Counted from the first letter of the stretch, positions 22,307 through 34,995 are shown. The stretch: DNA of 64,000 nt from Laccaria trichodermophora (GCA_018417955.1 JACTVC010000019.1:310001-374000); one strand, 5' to 3'. The notes: generated by a model from the letters alone, not told the origin. Program-made: numbers and translations.

Positions 22307-24569
22307 ATGGAACCAAGAGTTGAAAGCTTCCCGGACGAAACATCATCATTACTTCCCAGGGCTAGCACATCTAGAAGAAACCATCACGACTCCTCCACAA
22401 CTTTCATGCAAAGACTTCGACGTTTAAATGCTCACCCTTACTGGTTCGTCATTCCGTTTTTCTACGCCATATACACCTTGAAATGTTCCAAGTACAGGTT
22501 ACTCCCAGTAGTTCTGGTGATGTCTATGGCGGTGAGACTTCATTTGCGCGTCTTTTGCCAAGGAACGGAGTGGCTAACGATCCGACACAGCGGGGAGTAA
22601 CAATGTCCCCTCGAATACAAGTATACAAGGCAATTGCCTGTCGAGCGCTGTCGGATGGCTCCCAGGGAGCGGATTTGAATCTCTTGACGCTGGCTGGCTG
22701 TGGCGATGCAGACGTCCAAGCTCGCGCGGCGCGTATACAGGCTTGTACGTCAGGTCACATCATCTTCTTTACTCAATCACTTGAATTTGACTTTTAGCCG
22801 TTGTAACGATCATGAGCGTACTGAGCGCAATCACGACTGGGTTTTGGAGTCGTGCTGGTGATGCTCGCGGTCGGAAACCTATCTTATGCGTCTTCATTAT
22901 TGGGGCGGTCCTTATGTTCGTCTTCAACTTTCTTTTTTTTGAAACAGAATAGCACTTATGTCTAAATAGGGAGGCGGTCTTCGTTCTAGTCATGAGACCC
23001 CAGTCTTTCTTTGGAAAATATGCTGAGCATTTAATTCTCGTTGGTCCTATACTCGAAGGATTCGTCGGTGGACTGTCGACCTTCAATGGGGTTGTTCATG
23101 CGTAAGAACGCTGCTCACCACCGTCTAGATGAGCTCTGATAAGTCGCGTACAGATATGTTTCCGACTGCACGAGACATGGCTCTCGGTAGGCATATTTTT
23201 CTCTTTCTCGAAATCATCAATTGACAAACACCCAGTTCGAAGATTTTCTCCACAATACAAGGGATCGTTTTTGTCGGCTTGGCAATCGGACCATGGGTAG
23301 GATTTTTCGCTACTTGCCCGACCAGATCTTCACGGTAAAAACCCTTTTTTTAAGGTCGGTGGTCTCTTCCTTCCGTCCACAGGTTACAGCGATGGGTTTT
23401 TCTTTGTCAGCATAAGCCTTATGCTCGGGACGCTGCTATACGTCCTCTTGATATGCCCAGAGTCTTTGCAACACCGTCCGGAGGATAATACATACATTCA
23501 GGACGAACTGCAATTCAAGACCTCTCCAGTTTTGGTTGCTCGTCGCATGTTCACGAAGTTTATTTCCGCATTGCTATCCCCCATTGCAATGTTTGCTCCA
23601 AGAACCGTTCCAGGCCAAGGACCTCGGTTAAACTATAATATGATGTTCTTGGGTTTGGGCCTTTTCATCTATCTTGTCTCTACTGTAAGCCTTTTTAACG
23701 ACTTTGAGTGGGTTAGATATTGACCCCCGTTTTAAGGGCGTTTACTCCGCCAAGTACCTCTACGCCCAGCACGTATATACTTGGACAACTGCCCAGGTGT
23801 GTTTCCTAGTCCTGCTCTTCGCTTTGGGAAAGCTAAACCTACGGATGATAGCTGGGATATTACATGTCAGTCTTGTGGATATCTCGAGCATTCAATCTAC
23901 TCGTCTTCCTTCCAAGTACGTCCATAAACAAAGTCTTCCAACCCTCATCTCTCAACGCGAAGAGTAGTCGTCATTTCCTACCTCAAGCCCAAACGCACGA
24001 GTGCTCCAGGGACCAATCCCAACTCGCGCGACATTGGCGCAGAATTGAAGTTTGACCGATACCTAGCTCAAGCGTCGCTAGGATTAGACGGATTTGCAGA
24101 TTCACTCGTCGCCATAACGTCAAACAAGTCCCAAGCAACTTTCATTGGGCTTTCTACCCTGTCCTCGTTCACATCTGGGGGGAATCCAGCACTTCATTCT
24201 TTGGGTGCGGTTTGTATTCATGCTTGTGGATACGGATCCGAGGTGGGAGCCCTTTTTGGAGCCATCGCAGTCTTATCCGCTATTGCACACATAATTTCGG
24301 TGAGTCAACATTGAATTATTCTAATCTACTAGGCAACTCATGTCGTCTAGCCATACATCTACGCCCTCACATACAGCTCTACAGTAGCAAACTTCCCGCA
24401 AGCCATCTTCGTCCTCGCCGCGTGTCTGCTCTTCTCCGCCGTTGCCTTGCTGAACCGTGTTCAACCCATCGAAGGGGAGGTTGCGCAACACGAACGTTCA
24501 ACGACAGAGGTTGTTTATAGGTCAATACCCGACGTAGAAGGAGACCTCCACGAAGAGCTGGAACCGTGA
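22307..24569 (+). CDS. MFS transporter, paralog B
   Basis: A second major facilitator of the same family as the gene at 17538-20172. The start at 22307 gives MEPRVESFPDETSSLLPRAS, an acidic dileucine-like N-terminus. Matching blocks are LNAHPYWFVIPF, FWSRAGDARGRKPILCVFII, HLILVGPILEGFVGGLSTFN, VHAYVSDCTRHGSR, FSTIQGIVFVGLAIGPW, YSAKYLYAQHVYTWTTAQ and PYIYALTYSSTVANFPQAIF. Many short introns interrupt it. The last exon ends GDLHEELEP at the TGA at 24567-24569. No disabling change was found in the exons I traced. The dileucine-type LLPR motif could direct vacuolar sorting, which is inference. Confidence 0.85.
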
Positions 24570-25259
24570 TGGGTGATGGATTTTCACCGGCTTTTAGAAT
24601 GTTACGACCTGTTCTTCCCCCCATCATTGCCCAGTATCATAACTGTTCGCTGTAAATCGTCGTGTCTTCAAATGCATTGTATTCTTATCATCTCCTGTTC
24701 GACGTTTGCCAGCGAGACTTTAACTTCTGACCATGATCCAACCTGCAGAACGGCTGGTATGTTGTGACTGGGACGACTCTCAGCATCCTGTCCTTGTTTA
24801 GCAGTTATTCACCGAAAGAATATATTCAGCCCTTGTCCCAAGTGTCTAAAAAGTACAGGCGTATACGCGTAACGCGACGCTACGCTGTGGTGAATTACTT
24901 CAGATGCGTATTTATGAGGGGAGATAGAGGGCCGGAATGTTTGACAAACATAATGCATCTTGGTCCACGCAATACACCTGCGAGGTATTACCTTCGTATG
25001 ATTCCACTGATCCGCGTCGAAATGTCGGATACGCGATCCCCATTCGATTCGAAGTATTCTAGCTTCCTGCCCCCCAGCCCACTCCAAAATCTCGGAGTGC
25101 CAATGTGTCAATGACGTCAGCGCATTTTCTTGCCAGAGAAGCGTCGAAGTGATGTTCATTTATCCGATATTTGAGGTCTTTGAGAGGCCATCAAGGCAGC
25201 TGCGTATGGATTTCCTGCGTAATACGGTCCTTTAAGTTAGCTGAGCAAAGCGGCGTGAG
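24570..25259. other. Convergent 3' region
   Basis: About 690 bp between the 3' ends of MFS paralog B and the coiled-coil gene. Nothing coding or repetitive is supported. Confidence 0.5.
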
Positions 25260-27058
25260 TTAGAATAACGTACGAGATCTCCAACTCGAGAGGGGCGATG
25301 AGGGACCAGCACTGGACGAAGCGTTCAATGTAGAGGTGTTCTCCGCCGAAGAGAAGGAGGCCCCACTGTCGCTGGAAGGTGAAGGTAGCGGCATGTCAGG
25401 GAGCGTCTTATCGTTGTTGTGAAAAGAAGTCGGAGCCGATGAAGCAGCGAAGTTGCGGGGTGTGGCGGCTGGAGGCGGTGTGGTAGGCGGAGCATCGGAG
25501 GCGGGTAGTGTGGGAACGGGATCGGCGGTGACCGTATCGTAGCTGGGTGGCCGGCTGGCAGCTTCCTGAGCAGCCACACTTTCAAACGTGGCTCTCCTGT
25601 AGTGGTATAGCTCATTACGGCTGTGGTCCAGCTTTCGCGACGCTGATGTTATCTTTGTGCCCGCTACTTTAGCTCGATCGACTGCTGCGTTGGCTTCTGT
25701 CTTAATCTAGAGTAACACCCTAGGTAAGGTGGAGGATTGGAAGTCGAGAACAATCACGAACCCTGTTGTTTGCCAGCAAGACTTGGGCTGCTGAAGTCTT
25801 GATCCTGTCTATGGACCTGATGAGATAAGACCAAAAGAACGATGGGAAGAAGACGTACTGAAAACTTGCATATCCGAGTAATAGTTATCAAAAAAGAAAT
25901 CGGTCATCATCCTGCTTTGCCCGTGAATGAAAATTTAGATTTAAAAGAGGAGATGCATACTGAGCAGCGGATACGTTGACACGCCCGACGGGTTGAACAT
26001 GCCTAGATGCTCGCCTGGCCTGTTCTACTAGCATTTCCGCTTGATCCGCATAGGCCTGAGCGCTCCTCAACGCACTACGTTCCATCATATCGCTCATGCT
26101 GAAACCGCTATGTTAATTCTAAAGATCGTAATGCAATAGCCGTACAAACTCACTTGAAAACACCTCCACCACCCCACATATCTGAAATCCTTTCTTGAGT
26201 ATCATGCTAGGGATAGTCATGCAAGATAGCTCACCGTTACGAGATAGCTGTAGTGCCTGCTGCATGTTAGCTTGGCACGCATCCATAGTCCTGGCGGCTC
26301 TGGCCAAGATCTCAGCGGCCCGGCTCTCAGAATTTAGAGTCGATTGCAGCTTCTCGTATTTCTGCTGTGCCTCTATAACTGCATATTCAAGCTGGTCTTC
26401 TTCAGGGAATGCTGTCATGAATAATGAGCATTGCCCAACGTATATCATAAAGACTCCAAACGTACATTCTGAGGGACCTTCGAAAATGCGGGTATATAAT
26501 GCGTCGAGCTCAGCGTGAAGACACCTCCGTTCCTCAGCCTTTCGAGACAAGTCTTCTTGCTGATGTACATTCAGTTCCTGTAATCACGAAGAAGAACGGC
26601 AATACTCACCTCAAGCTTAGCCTCGTTTATAAGCCCTTGAATTACATTATGCTTGTCGCGTTCCGACATCTCCTTCTCCAACGCTTCCACATACTCCCTT
26701 GAAAAAAACCTTGTCAACAAAAAAAAATCCCATAACCAAGTAACACTCGAACATACCGTTCCTCTTTACTCTCCTTCGCCTCATAAAGCTCCTTCCGCCC
26801 CGTCAACTTATGCGCCAGCCGTCGAGCCGTAGAATCCCTCAACGTCTCATGTTCCTTCCTCTCCTTCTTCGTCCTCTTGTTGAGCGCTAAAACCCTCTCG
26901 GCGCTCTGCACCTTCTGGTTCTCCAAATCCGCAACATACGCAGCCTGGTGCTCCAGCGCAGATGCAACGTAGTCGAGCTTCGATATGGAGGTGAGTAGCC
27001 TGCCGTGATACTCCGCGTTGGCCACGATAGCTTCTGTGGGTGTCATTTCGTTCGACAT
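25260..27058 (-). CDS. Coiled-coil protein of unknown function, conserved in mushrooms
   Basis: The start at 27058 gives MSNEMTPTEAIVANAEYHGR and LLTSISKLDYVASALEHQ. Long charged helices follow (LNKRTKKERKEHETLRDSTA, RRLAHKLTGRKELYEAKESK, EMSERDKHNVIQGLINEAKL, LEYAVIEAQQKYEKLQSTLN). Then come a DMWGGGG turn, MSDMMERSALRSAQAYADQA, and a Pro/Ser-rich tail with PPSYDTV that ends at 25260. It spans about eight exons with short introns. I recognise this as a family found across Agaricomycetes but know no assigned function. Heptad-like charge patterns suggest a rod-like oligomer. There is no signal peptide or membrane segment. Confidence 0.75.
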
Positions 27059-27642
27059 GGGTGGGGGGGAAGCGCTATAGGAGACACTTGACTGCGTATC
27101 TATATATAAAGGAGTTGCATATTATTATCATGCCATGATGCCCTGGTCCCAGTTATCGGGTATAGGCGGAGTTGTTTCCACTCGGGCGGCACTTGGGCGG
27201 CATATCGATCGAGACACCATTCCGATGTGAACTGCCTTCTTTACAACTTGAACCTATGTATGGCGCATAGCATCTTTCAATTATAATTGATGTAAGCGGC
27301 CCGAGGTATGAAAGCGTCGGGTAACTGTGGGGTAGACTCACAAGCGGTGGTTGTGACTTGCGTATCTATGCAACAAGAACTCGGAATCAGCACAAGAAGC
27401 AAAACGGGAAGTATAGAAACAACATTTCGAAGTCACATTGCAAGATTATGTATAACATCGAACAGGTATTTACAATCACATATTGTACAAGACGAACGCC
27501 TACGAGTGTAATATTCACAACCACACACCAAAAGTGTCCAACCAGCCAGCTAAAAGTACAAGGAAGAATTTTCAGATTTCGACAGCAAAAAGCAAAAGCG
27601 AACCCCAGTCCAAAGATTTCCAATTTCTTCTCCCATGCTCAT
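27059..27642. other. Promoter of the coiled-coil gene and downstream flank of the BTB gene
   Basis: About 580 bp. A TATA-like tract at 27101-27110 (reading TTTATATATA on the minus strand) lies about 45 bp upstream of the coiled-coil gene's start. The rest is AT-rich and should include the 3' UTR of the BTB gene. No further gene is seen. Confidence 0.5.
27101..27110 (-). promoter_or_regulatory. TATA-like box of the coiled-coil gene
   Basis: On the minus strand TTTATATATA precedes the ATG at 27058 by about 45 bp, a normal core-promoter distance. Confidence 0.5.
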
Positions 27643-30600
27643 TCACTCAAGCCCAAACCTCTCCTTCACCTTCGCAACATGTCTCTCCTCACAACATTCA
27701 TCCAAACACTCAAACTCCTGCTGCAACTCCCAAACCTTAATAACCGTATCCAACCCCAACTTTTGCCCATCCTCCAACGTCATCGCCTGCTTCCTGATAC
27801 ACAGTTCCTTGTACGCGGGCACGTACCACTCTTTGATGGCGTACTTCTTCGCGAGGAGGATCCGGTCCGTTGGGCCTGTGAGTTTCTCCAGTTCTTTGAT
27901 GGCACGTTGGCGGAGTTGCGTGAATACCCATTTGGTGGAGAGAGTGAGGACTGAGGTCCATTCTGCGGTCGTCTTGAGGTCAGGTTCGCTGAGGTTACTA
28001 ATGAAAAGAAATCACTCAGTAAGAGCAGCAAGTCCATAGATAGAAACAACTTACAGAGGGTAAAACACCGAAAGCAAGCGCTCGAAATCTGTCCTAGTGA
28101 CATCCTGGAGGAAAATTGGATCCACGGTCGCAGCACCAGAATAGGGCGGGTACGATTGCAGGAGCGTCTGGAAGAAACTCGAGTGCTGGTCAAAGAAGTA
28201 CCGATGGACTTTGTAAGTCACATCTTCAACCTAAAAACAAGTTGAGAAGAGTCAGAATTCTGTACTTACGTATCAAAAGATAGAGCAATACTTGCCTTGA
28301 ACAAAACAGTTCCATCGGGGAACGTGAACCTTGGGTGGTAGTTCAGTACGGGTCTTGGAGGGAGCTCCCTGCGCCTGGGAGTGGAACCGGGCCGGGTGTG
28401 CTGCCAGGGAGTGGCATTGACCGACTGCTGCCCGTAAGGAACAGGAGGCTGCTGCCAGGAAGTAGGGTTGATCGGGACCAAGATAGGTGGAGGATGCTGG
28501 CTGAGGGTGGAACCATTATTGGCCGCCATCTGCTGTCGCCTGAGACAAGCAGCAGCATAGACCTCCATGGGAGTACCCTGTGGCTGTTGTTGCTGCCACG
28601 GCCCATTGATAGACTGCTGCCAAGGCGTATTGACTGACTGCGATTGCCATGGAGCAGAAGAAGTCGTTGGTTGATTCCAAGACTGCCACGATGCAGAACT
28701 CGGTTGCTGCTGCCACGGAGCAGGAGCCAATGGCTGCCAAGGCGTATGTGCCCCAGGTGTCTGCAACAACCACGGTGTAGCAGAGGTGCTTGACCAAGGC
28801 GTAGATGCGTTGACTGTCGACTGCTGCTGCTGTGGCTGACCCCAAGCCGTAGAGGCAGGCTGCTGCTGACCCCAAGCCGTAGTAGAGGCAGGCTGCTGTT
28901 GACCCCAAGTCGTAGTAGAGGCAGGCTGCTGCTGACCCCAAGCCGTAGTAGTAGAACCAGGCAGTTGCTGATGCATAGAACCACTACCAAGCTGCTGAGC
29001 ATGCGCACCACAAACTCCCGCACCAGCACCACCAACATTGATCTGATTCCCAGTCGGCAGCGACAAAGGAGGAACCAAACGAAGCTGCGACGCAGCTGCC
29101 GACGGGGGCCACGATAAACTGGGCAAGTACCAGCTTGGAGTCGACATCACTGGAGCAGGGATGGGGCCTAGGGACGGGGTATGGTAATAACCTGGTCTGT
29201 TGGTAGGAGTCGTGTCTGATGGATGCCTAGCGTTGTTGTTGGTGGAAGTGGGATTCGCCCTTGGCGTAACTTGAGCGAACGAATACGACCCAGGTGTATT
29301 GGTATTGACACCACCATGACCCATGTGTTCCCACATCGACGACGTTGGGGGCGGTACACCCCGCTGTGCTGCCACACTAGGTGGAGCAAGAGGAGGAGGC
29401 GAAGGCACCGGAGGTGTATCCCAAAACGGGGGCTCGGAAGTCGAATTACTGCCATAACTATGAGGTTGAGCGTTATCTTGTGCAGCAGAACCTCCAGGCG
29501 GGAACGCCTCGGGGGAATGATAATACTGGTTCGGTGCGAACCGGGCCCTCTTTGGGAAGGTTGGAGTCGGATTGGGGCTGGGGGTACTCACGGACCTAGG
29601 TAGATGTGGCCTACGAGGGGTATCATCTGTCCGAGTGGGAGATGCGTCCGTGACTGTGCGATCCGCACGAGAGGAGGGAGCACCCGTACGAGGGGCAGGA
29701 ATTGTTCGAGCCGATGAAGCGCCCGTAGGAGGCGGAATACGGATGGGGATAGGAGGCGCAGCAAAGGTAGGCGACCAACTCGGGCTGGGAGTCGCAGTGC
29801 TTATAGTGCTTCCCTCAAAGAGGCCAAAGTTCGGAGGAGGCAGGTACGGCTCATGCACAGAGTATGTCCGCCCGTTGTTGAACCTTCCAGAGCTAGGAGG
29901 GGGCGAATGGGATGGTGCACGTGGGGTAGCAAAGATCCTGCCAGACGACGAGCTGCTCGCGCTCGACAGTGGACGAGCTGGCGATATTTCCCTAGACCTT
30001 GGTGCTCTACCTGCACGCCTGTGTTTGATTATCAATGAGTCAATGTACATCAATTCGAGTAAGCCTGAAATGTACCTATCGTTGGTGTTGCTTTGATATG
30101 GCGATGGCGAGGGCCGAGTGTAGCTGAGATAGGAGGTATCGCTGGGCGGACGGGGCGGCACACCGACAGGATACGGAGTGGGGCTGAACGTCCCGGTGGG
30201 CATCAAGGGAGGGGCAATATATCGGTCCATGAACCAGCTAGGTAACGCAGGTTGTCTCGCCGACGGCCGTGGTTGCTGCTGCGGGGGTGGTGTATGCGCC
30301 GGTTCTGTGAGCACAGCCGAATCCTCCATGTAGGCGGGCGGTTCGGGCGATGGTGTTGGAGGTGGAGAGGCTGATATAGAAGCAGCCTGCATCCTCTCTA
30401 CCAATGAGCCAAACTCTTGTCTAGGCGGAGTAGGGACTTGAGAAGATTGGGATTGAGTAGGGGGTGTAAACAAAGAATGGGATGACGAAGATGGTTGAGA
30501 CGAAAGGATCTGCTGTAAATCAAGAGGCGGTTTGGGTTCCTTTGGGCTTTCACGTTGTTGAGGTTGAGCGTCCTGCATGCGGATGCCAAGAACAGAGGCC

Positions 30601-30953
30601 ACATCGCTGGGACTCATGTCGGAGCCCCACGAGTTCCGGACAAAGAGTGGCATAACGACTGTAGCTGGGTTGGTCGATGCTGGGGACGGCGTGCGAATGC
30701 TTTGGGAAGTTGCAGAGTCGGGTGGGAAGGAGGAGCGTGTGAGGAGTGGCACGGCGGTGCTACGATGAGGGGGAGGAGAGAGAGAACGAGCAGGGCTGGC
30801 AGGGCGAGAATGATCGTTGGGCATGAGGACGCTGGTGTCGCTGGAGTCACTATCGTCAAAGTCAGAAGTATCGTTCCAGTCGATGACTGTGGGCACTGGC
30901 GACGGTGTTAAACTGTCTGGTGGGACGTAGGAAGTATAGCTAGAACGATACAT
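27643..30953 (-). CDS. BTB/POZ domain protein with long Pro/Gln-rich N-terminus
   Basis: The first ~885 residues (from 30953) are low complexity: Ser/Pro-rich, then Trp/Gln-rich, starting MYRSSYTSYVPPDSLTPSPV. The folded part is C-terminal. YHPRFTFPDGTVLFK, then after an intron VEDVTYKVHRYFFDQHSSFF, form the start of a BTB fold. VTRTDFERLLSVFYP follows, then EWTSVLTLSTKWVFTQLRQR and LTGPTDRILLAKKYAIKEWY. It ends KVKERFGLE at the TGA at 27643-27645. This BTB type with a helical extension is common in Agaricomycetes. The role may be protein-protein adaptor or transcription-related, but nothing in the sequence shows which. Total length is near 1,080 residues, most of it disordered. Confidence 0.82.
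28840..28962 (-). repeat. Tandem Trp-Gly-Gln-Gln-Gln-Pro repeat in the BTB gene
   Basis: Four imperfect copies of a 36-39 bp unit encode the motif AWGQQQPAST. Less regular PWQQQ-type repeats continue on either side between about 28590 and 28990. The repeats stay in frame and give the protein a prion-like composition. Confidence 0.75.
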
Positions 30954-31143
30954 GGTTATGGGTACTGCGAAGAGAGCGCCTACAGCAGTTAGGTGGGCGT
31001 TTTGAACAGCACTCCAAGATGCTGTACAACTCCCAGGGCCTTTTAAGCGGTTCTTTCGGACCTCACGTGCACTCTTTACACCTTTTAAAATAGGTCATGA
31101 GTCAGTAGGTATACATATTAAATATTCCGAGGTAGACAAGGAC

Positions 31144-32601
31144 TCATACAAGCCCACTTGCCGCCATTTTCACAGTGTCCCCAATAGCTCGAACAACTTC
31201 ACCCCACACTTTAACAACAATCCCACCCTCTGATGTTCCACCGACCTGCAACCTCCTTCGAACCAAATCTGCATTGCTAGCGTGGCCCTTCCCACCCAAC
31301 ACCTGATGCCGTCGCCGATGTCGTATGCGCAACAAGAACGATATCAGAGGAAACAACACAAACAATATAATAAAAGTCGTCAATTTCGATGTGGTGAAGT
31401 AGGGCGCCAACGAGGCTTTGATCACGGCGTACGTCGTTAGACTAGGTGGCTGGACAAATGATTGAACATGGGCACGCGGAGAGGATGATGTTATCGAGCT
31501 GTGTGATGTGGATGACGAGTTCATCCTGCGCGTTTTCGTACCGTTCGGTATCCTCGGTAACTGGGAGGAACGCGGAGTAGCGGTGGTATCGGACGAGAGA
31601 GACGTGGTCGATGATGATGCTTGAGCGAGCGACGTGAGTCCATTGGTGCGAGGAACAACGGTATGTGTGGATGTCGTTGAAAGAGAAGAGGACGAGGAGG
31701 ACGAAGAAGGGGAGTACGGTCGAGAAGGAGGGGCAGACGAGGATGATGATGAAGGTAACGACCTCGGTCGACGCGATTCCATAGTTTGATTAAATAATGT
31801 ATTGAGATCGCTTCTCAAAAGCTAATTTGAGCTGGGTCAGAGAGAAAAAAATCAAGGATAGGGGTAACTTCGTACCTCTCGACGCTCAACATGTAATTCT
31901 CCCTCGTACTGTAGGAACTCTTTCGCATAATCCCACTGTTCCAATTTCGGCAAGATATGGAGACAATACAATTCCAAAACCTTCTCATATCCATCGCCAT
32001 CTGAACAATCATTCAAGAGGTAACGAGGTTCTCTCCGCGCAAGCCAATCTTCCACCATCGCCCTTCCAACATCCGGGCAATCCACCTTCAAACTCGAACA
32101 CAACAGCGTGATAAGCACTTGTGAAGGCAAATACACAGAGTTTGAAGTAGCCTGAGATGTAGGCGTGAACAACGTCACAGAACGGCTATAACTCGCTGAA
32201 ATAAGAGCCTGCGGCGATTCCATGAGATTAGCACAAAGTGGTCCCGGTAAGGCCTTGTGCGAAGGAGGCGGCGAGGCGTAAACGGTAGTCTCCAGCGTGA
32301 TCCGAAGAATGTCCCATTTCCGACGAAATTCAGCTAATGGGTCTGGAAGGACGCTCGGAGGAATGAGTAGGGAAAAGGCGGATTGAATGAGGGAATAAGC
32401 TAGAGAAATATCGCGATGGAGGAAGGCGCGAGCTGCACGGGTGTATAAGGAACGCAGAGTAGCTGCTGTGGTACCCGTGTTTGCCAGTGGTGGTGGTGGT
32501 GAAGACATTTCTTCCGACGACGGTGCGGCCATAGCAGCCGCTTTAATTGCTATGTGCTTGGAGACTGACCGCTTTGAGACCGTTGTCGTCGCTGTTGGCA
32601 T
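31144..32601 (-). CDS. Single-TM protein with helical N-terminus and Ser-rich linker
   Basis: The start at 32601 gives MPTATTTVSKRSVSKHIAIK. The N-terminal ~230 residues look like paired helices (TLRSLYTRAARAFLHRDISL, AYSLIQSAFSLLIPPSV, PSQVLITLLCSSLKVDCPDV, ELYCLHILPKLEQWDYAKEF). One intron (about 31824-31887) joins VERRE to LLRSDLNTLF. A Ser/Thr-rich disordered linker follows, then one membrane segment (FIILFVLFPLISFLLRI) with a basic RHRRRHQ flank and about 55 more residues ending DTVKMAASGLV. The layout recalls the Pex26/Pex15 peroxisomal anchor class, but I see no decisive motif, so function is left open. Confidence 0.65.
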
Positions 32602-33551
32602 TGAGGAAGACTGAAATTTGGCTGGTTGACGGTAAGGTGAGTCGGCAACTGCAATTTCACATGTACCGGTCCCATATAGATAGTTCCCACGGTTCTTCAG
32701 CCACCTACTTTTTGAACTGTTTCACAGTACTTCACTGCTACGCTCATGGATTTACATCTCTAGCGTCAGAAATTGTACAGGTGCTCGCAAATGATCAAAA
32801 CGGTACTCTTGCTCTCTGGAATGCTCTCTTACCTGGTCCACGGACGGTTTTCTGGCGAACTACAGCTACAGTTTAGGATGTGAATCTCCGTTCCCAATGT
32901 CAACGGAACGTCCAATGTTTCACAGCAGGGCGAGTCCCCGTCTACTGGAACATTGTTCAAGTCGCTACTGGCGATGCGAGCTGGAGCCGTGGTTATACTA
33001 CACTAGGCCCGAAAATCTAATTTGAGTGGGAAGAGAGCAAGAGCATGGTCTTGGTTATTGTCTGGTTGCATTCTTCGCTGGTATCCACTGCAGTCAATGA
33101 AGTACCGTCCAGATAATAACCAAGATAACATATATCACGCGAATAAGATATGTAATGCAACAGGTATGTTCACCTTTCGAACTTTTCTCTTCCTTGTATT
33201 GTCTCATAAGGCCGCCAGATTAATGATGCTTGAGACTCCGTGCTTTCGGCGAAAGTCTGGCGGAAAGCCCTCCAAGAAACCTCGTCATCTACATCCTGCT
33301 CACGTTGAGGAAATTTGGGAGGCATTTGCTGAGGAACCTTGGCCGAACGCCCCAAGGAGGAAACCTCGTCGCCTGCATCCTCTTCTAACCTTACCCATTT
33401 CCGGCACTCGACGTCGTCACGTACTCGGAGGAAGCTCCGCAGGACGCCACCCCGGAACCCCTTCAATATGAACATCGGCGCGTCGTCTACGTCCTTGAGC
33501 TCCAATGACACTGTGAGGACTTCACATGATCAACCTCTCTAGAACCCTTCC

Positions 33552-33995
33552 ATGCCGACTTTTCATGGTAACCTGCATGCCAGTGGAAGTACGAATGAAA
33601 TGGACGCAAAGTTTGTCTTTCAGCCGACAACGAGACGGAATACTGCTCTACTGAGCGATCCGCCGTTGACAAGCTTGGGGAGTCAAAAGAGTGAATATTT
33701 ACCATTCCTCTCACCCTGGAACCAGGAATACATCTTCACCGGCGCGGGCTTCGATGTCGCAATCAGGCGTCAGAATGAGGGTCGTTTTCGTACTCCCAAA
33801 AGGGAGGTCAACATTGTCCCAGGAACTGAAGATGTGAAGATCGTTACTTTCAAGGACGACGGACATGAACTGGCATCTCGGACCGTACTCAAATCCGAAG
33901 TGGCCGGACACCCTCGATTTACACGTGAAGGCGCCGGATCATTCAGCATCATGAAACGAGGGAGTCGACGGGAAAAACTTACCCATCCCTCATGA
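33552..33995 (+). CDS. Doubtful hypothetical ORF
   Basis: An uninterrupted frame of 147 codons from an ATG. Its composition is protein-like (LSPWNQEYIFTGAGFDVAIR, VNIVPGTEDVKIVTFKDDGH), but no family is recognised and there is no promoter or intron evidence. It could be a lineage-specific gene, a decayed exon or chance. Confidence 0.22.
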   Translation: MPTFHGNLHASGSTNEMDAKFVFQPTTRRNTALLSDPPLTSLGSQKSEYLPFLSPWNQEYIFTGAGFDVAIRRQNEGRFRTPKREVNIVPGTEDVKIVTFKDDGHELASRTVLKSEVAGHPRFTREGAGSFSIMKRGSRREKLTHPS

Positions 33996-34995
33996 TATCT
34001 TACGAGAAATGCCCGATAAGCAGGGAGGATACATAATAATGAGAGGTAAGGGCTTGCACGATCTTTATGGTACTTTCATAGGTCAGAGAGGCGATCCGAG
34101 TCTTCACGCCGTTAGGTATGTGCCCCTTTACATGGTCAATGGAATTCTGTTTACTAACAAGGGAAATGTTTAGCTGAAAAGCGAAGCTCAGCAAACCCGA
34201 ACCCTTCAAGGGAACTCTCTAGAGCTTCAAATGCCCATTATCCATCATATGCATCGTATATTAGCAGAGTAGCGTTGGTCTACATTGGTACTAATCTCCG
34301 AGCCGCCAATTGTGAGACTCCATTCGACACGCAATGCCATGCTGGTTTAATTAAATAGGCGCTAGCGTCTCGAATTCTCGTGGTCAACTAAATTTAACCC
34401 AGGTTGAGAATTCGGAGCATCGGCACATGTTGCGAAATTTGTAGTTGGTATGTATACACCGACGAGGTACCAGAGAGCTATGATGGACCCCCAGCCTACT
34501 GGCACACGTTGCGCATTTTACTCCTTATACCCCGACAACATCATGAATGTGGTATGAGTCAAGTATGATCATGAGTAAAAGTTACTGTGTACATACCACA
34601 GAATATACATCTTTCGGTATATTTTAATTCGGATGGATGCTTCCAACGCTGAAGTTGACTGAGACCGAGTTTGAGCCGGCGAGAGCAAGACAAGAGAGGT
34701 GGAGAAGCTGAGACGTGTTGTGCAATGTTCAATTCAAAACCAGCAGGGGAAGGTAACAATGAACATAATCTCGATTTTCACCGTCACACCACTACTTTTT
34801 TTCCAGCATACGGTGTTTTGAAACCTCGGAGCCTCGGCTTTTCAGAATACGGCTGGCGTTTGGACCCAAAGCGATGCAAGTTATGGCTTCAACGCAACAC
34901 GCTGTATCGTGCTGTAGAACACTGCTTGACGCGACTACTCTTTCTGGGTGAACTGAAGGCGCTTAAACTGCCTCATGGCGCTGCAACTTGAAATC

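Noticed and set aside
28343..29038. Second minus-strand frame of 231 codons rich in Leu, Ser and Gly
   Set aside because: Alternative frame of the Gln-rich repeat in the BTB gene; the main frame continues into the BTB fold.
33022..33511. Overlapping ORFs on both strands, each looking partly protein-like
   Set aside because: Neither shows a family motif, intron pattern or promoter, and mutual antisense overlap makes chance likely.
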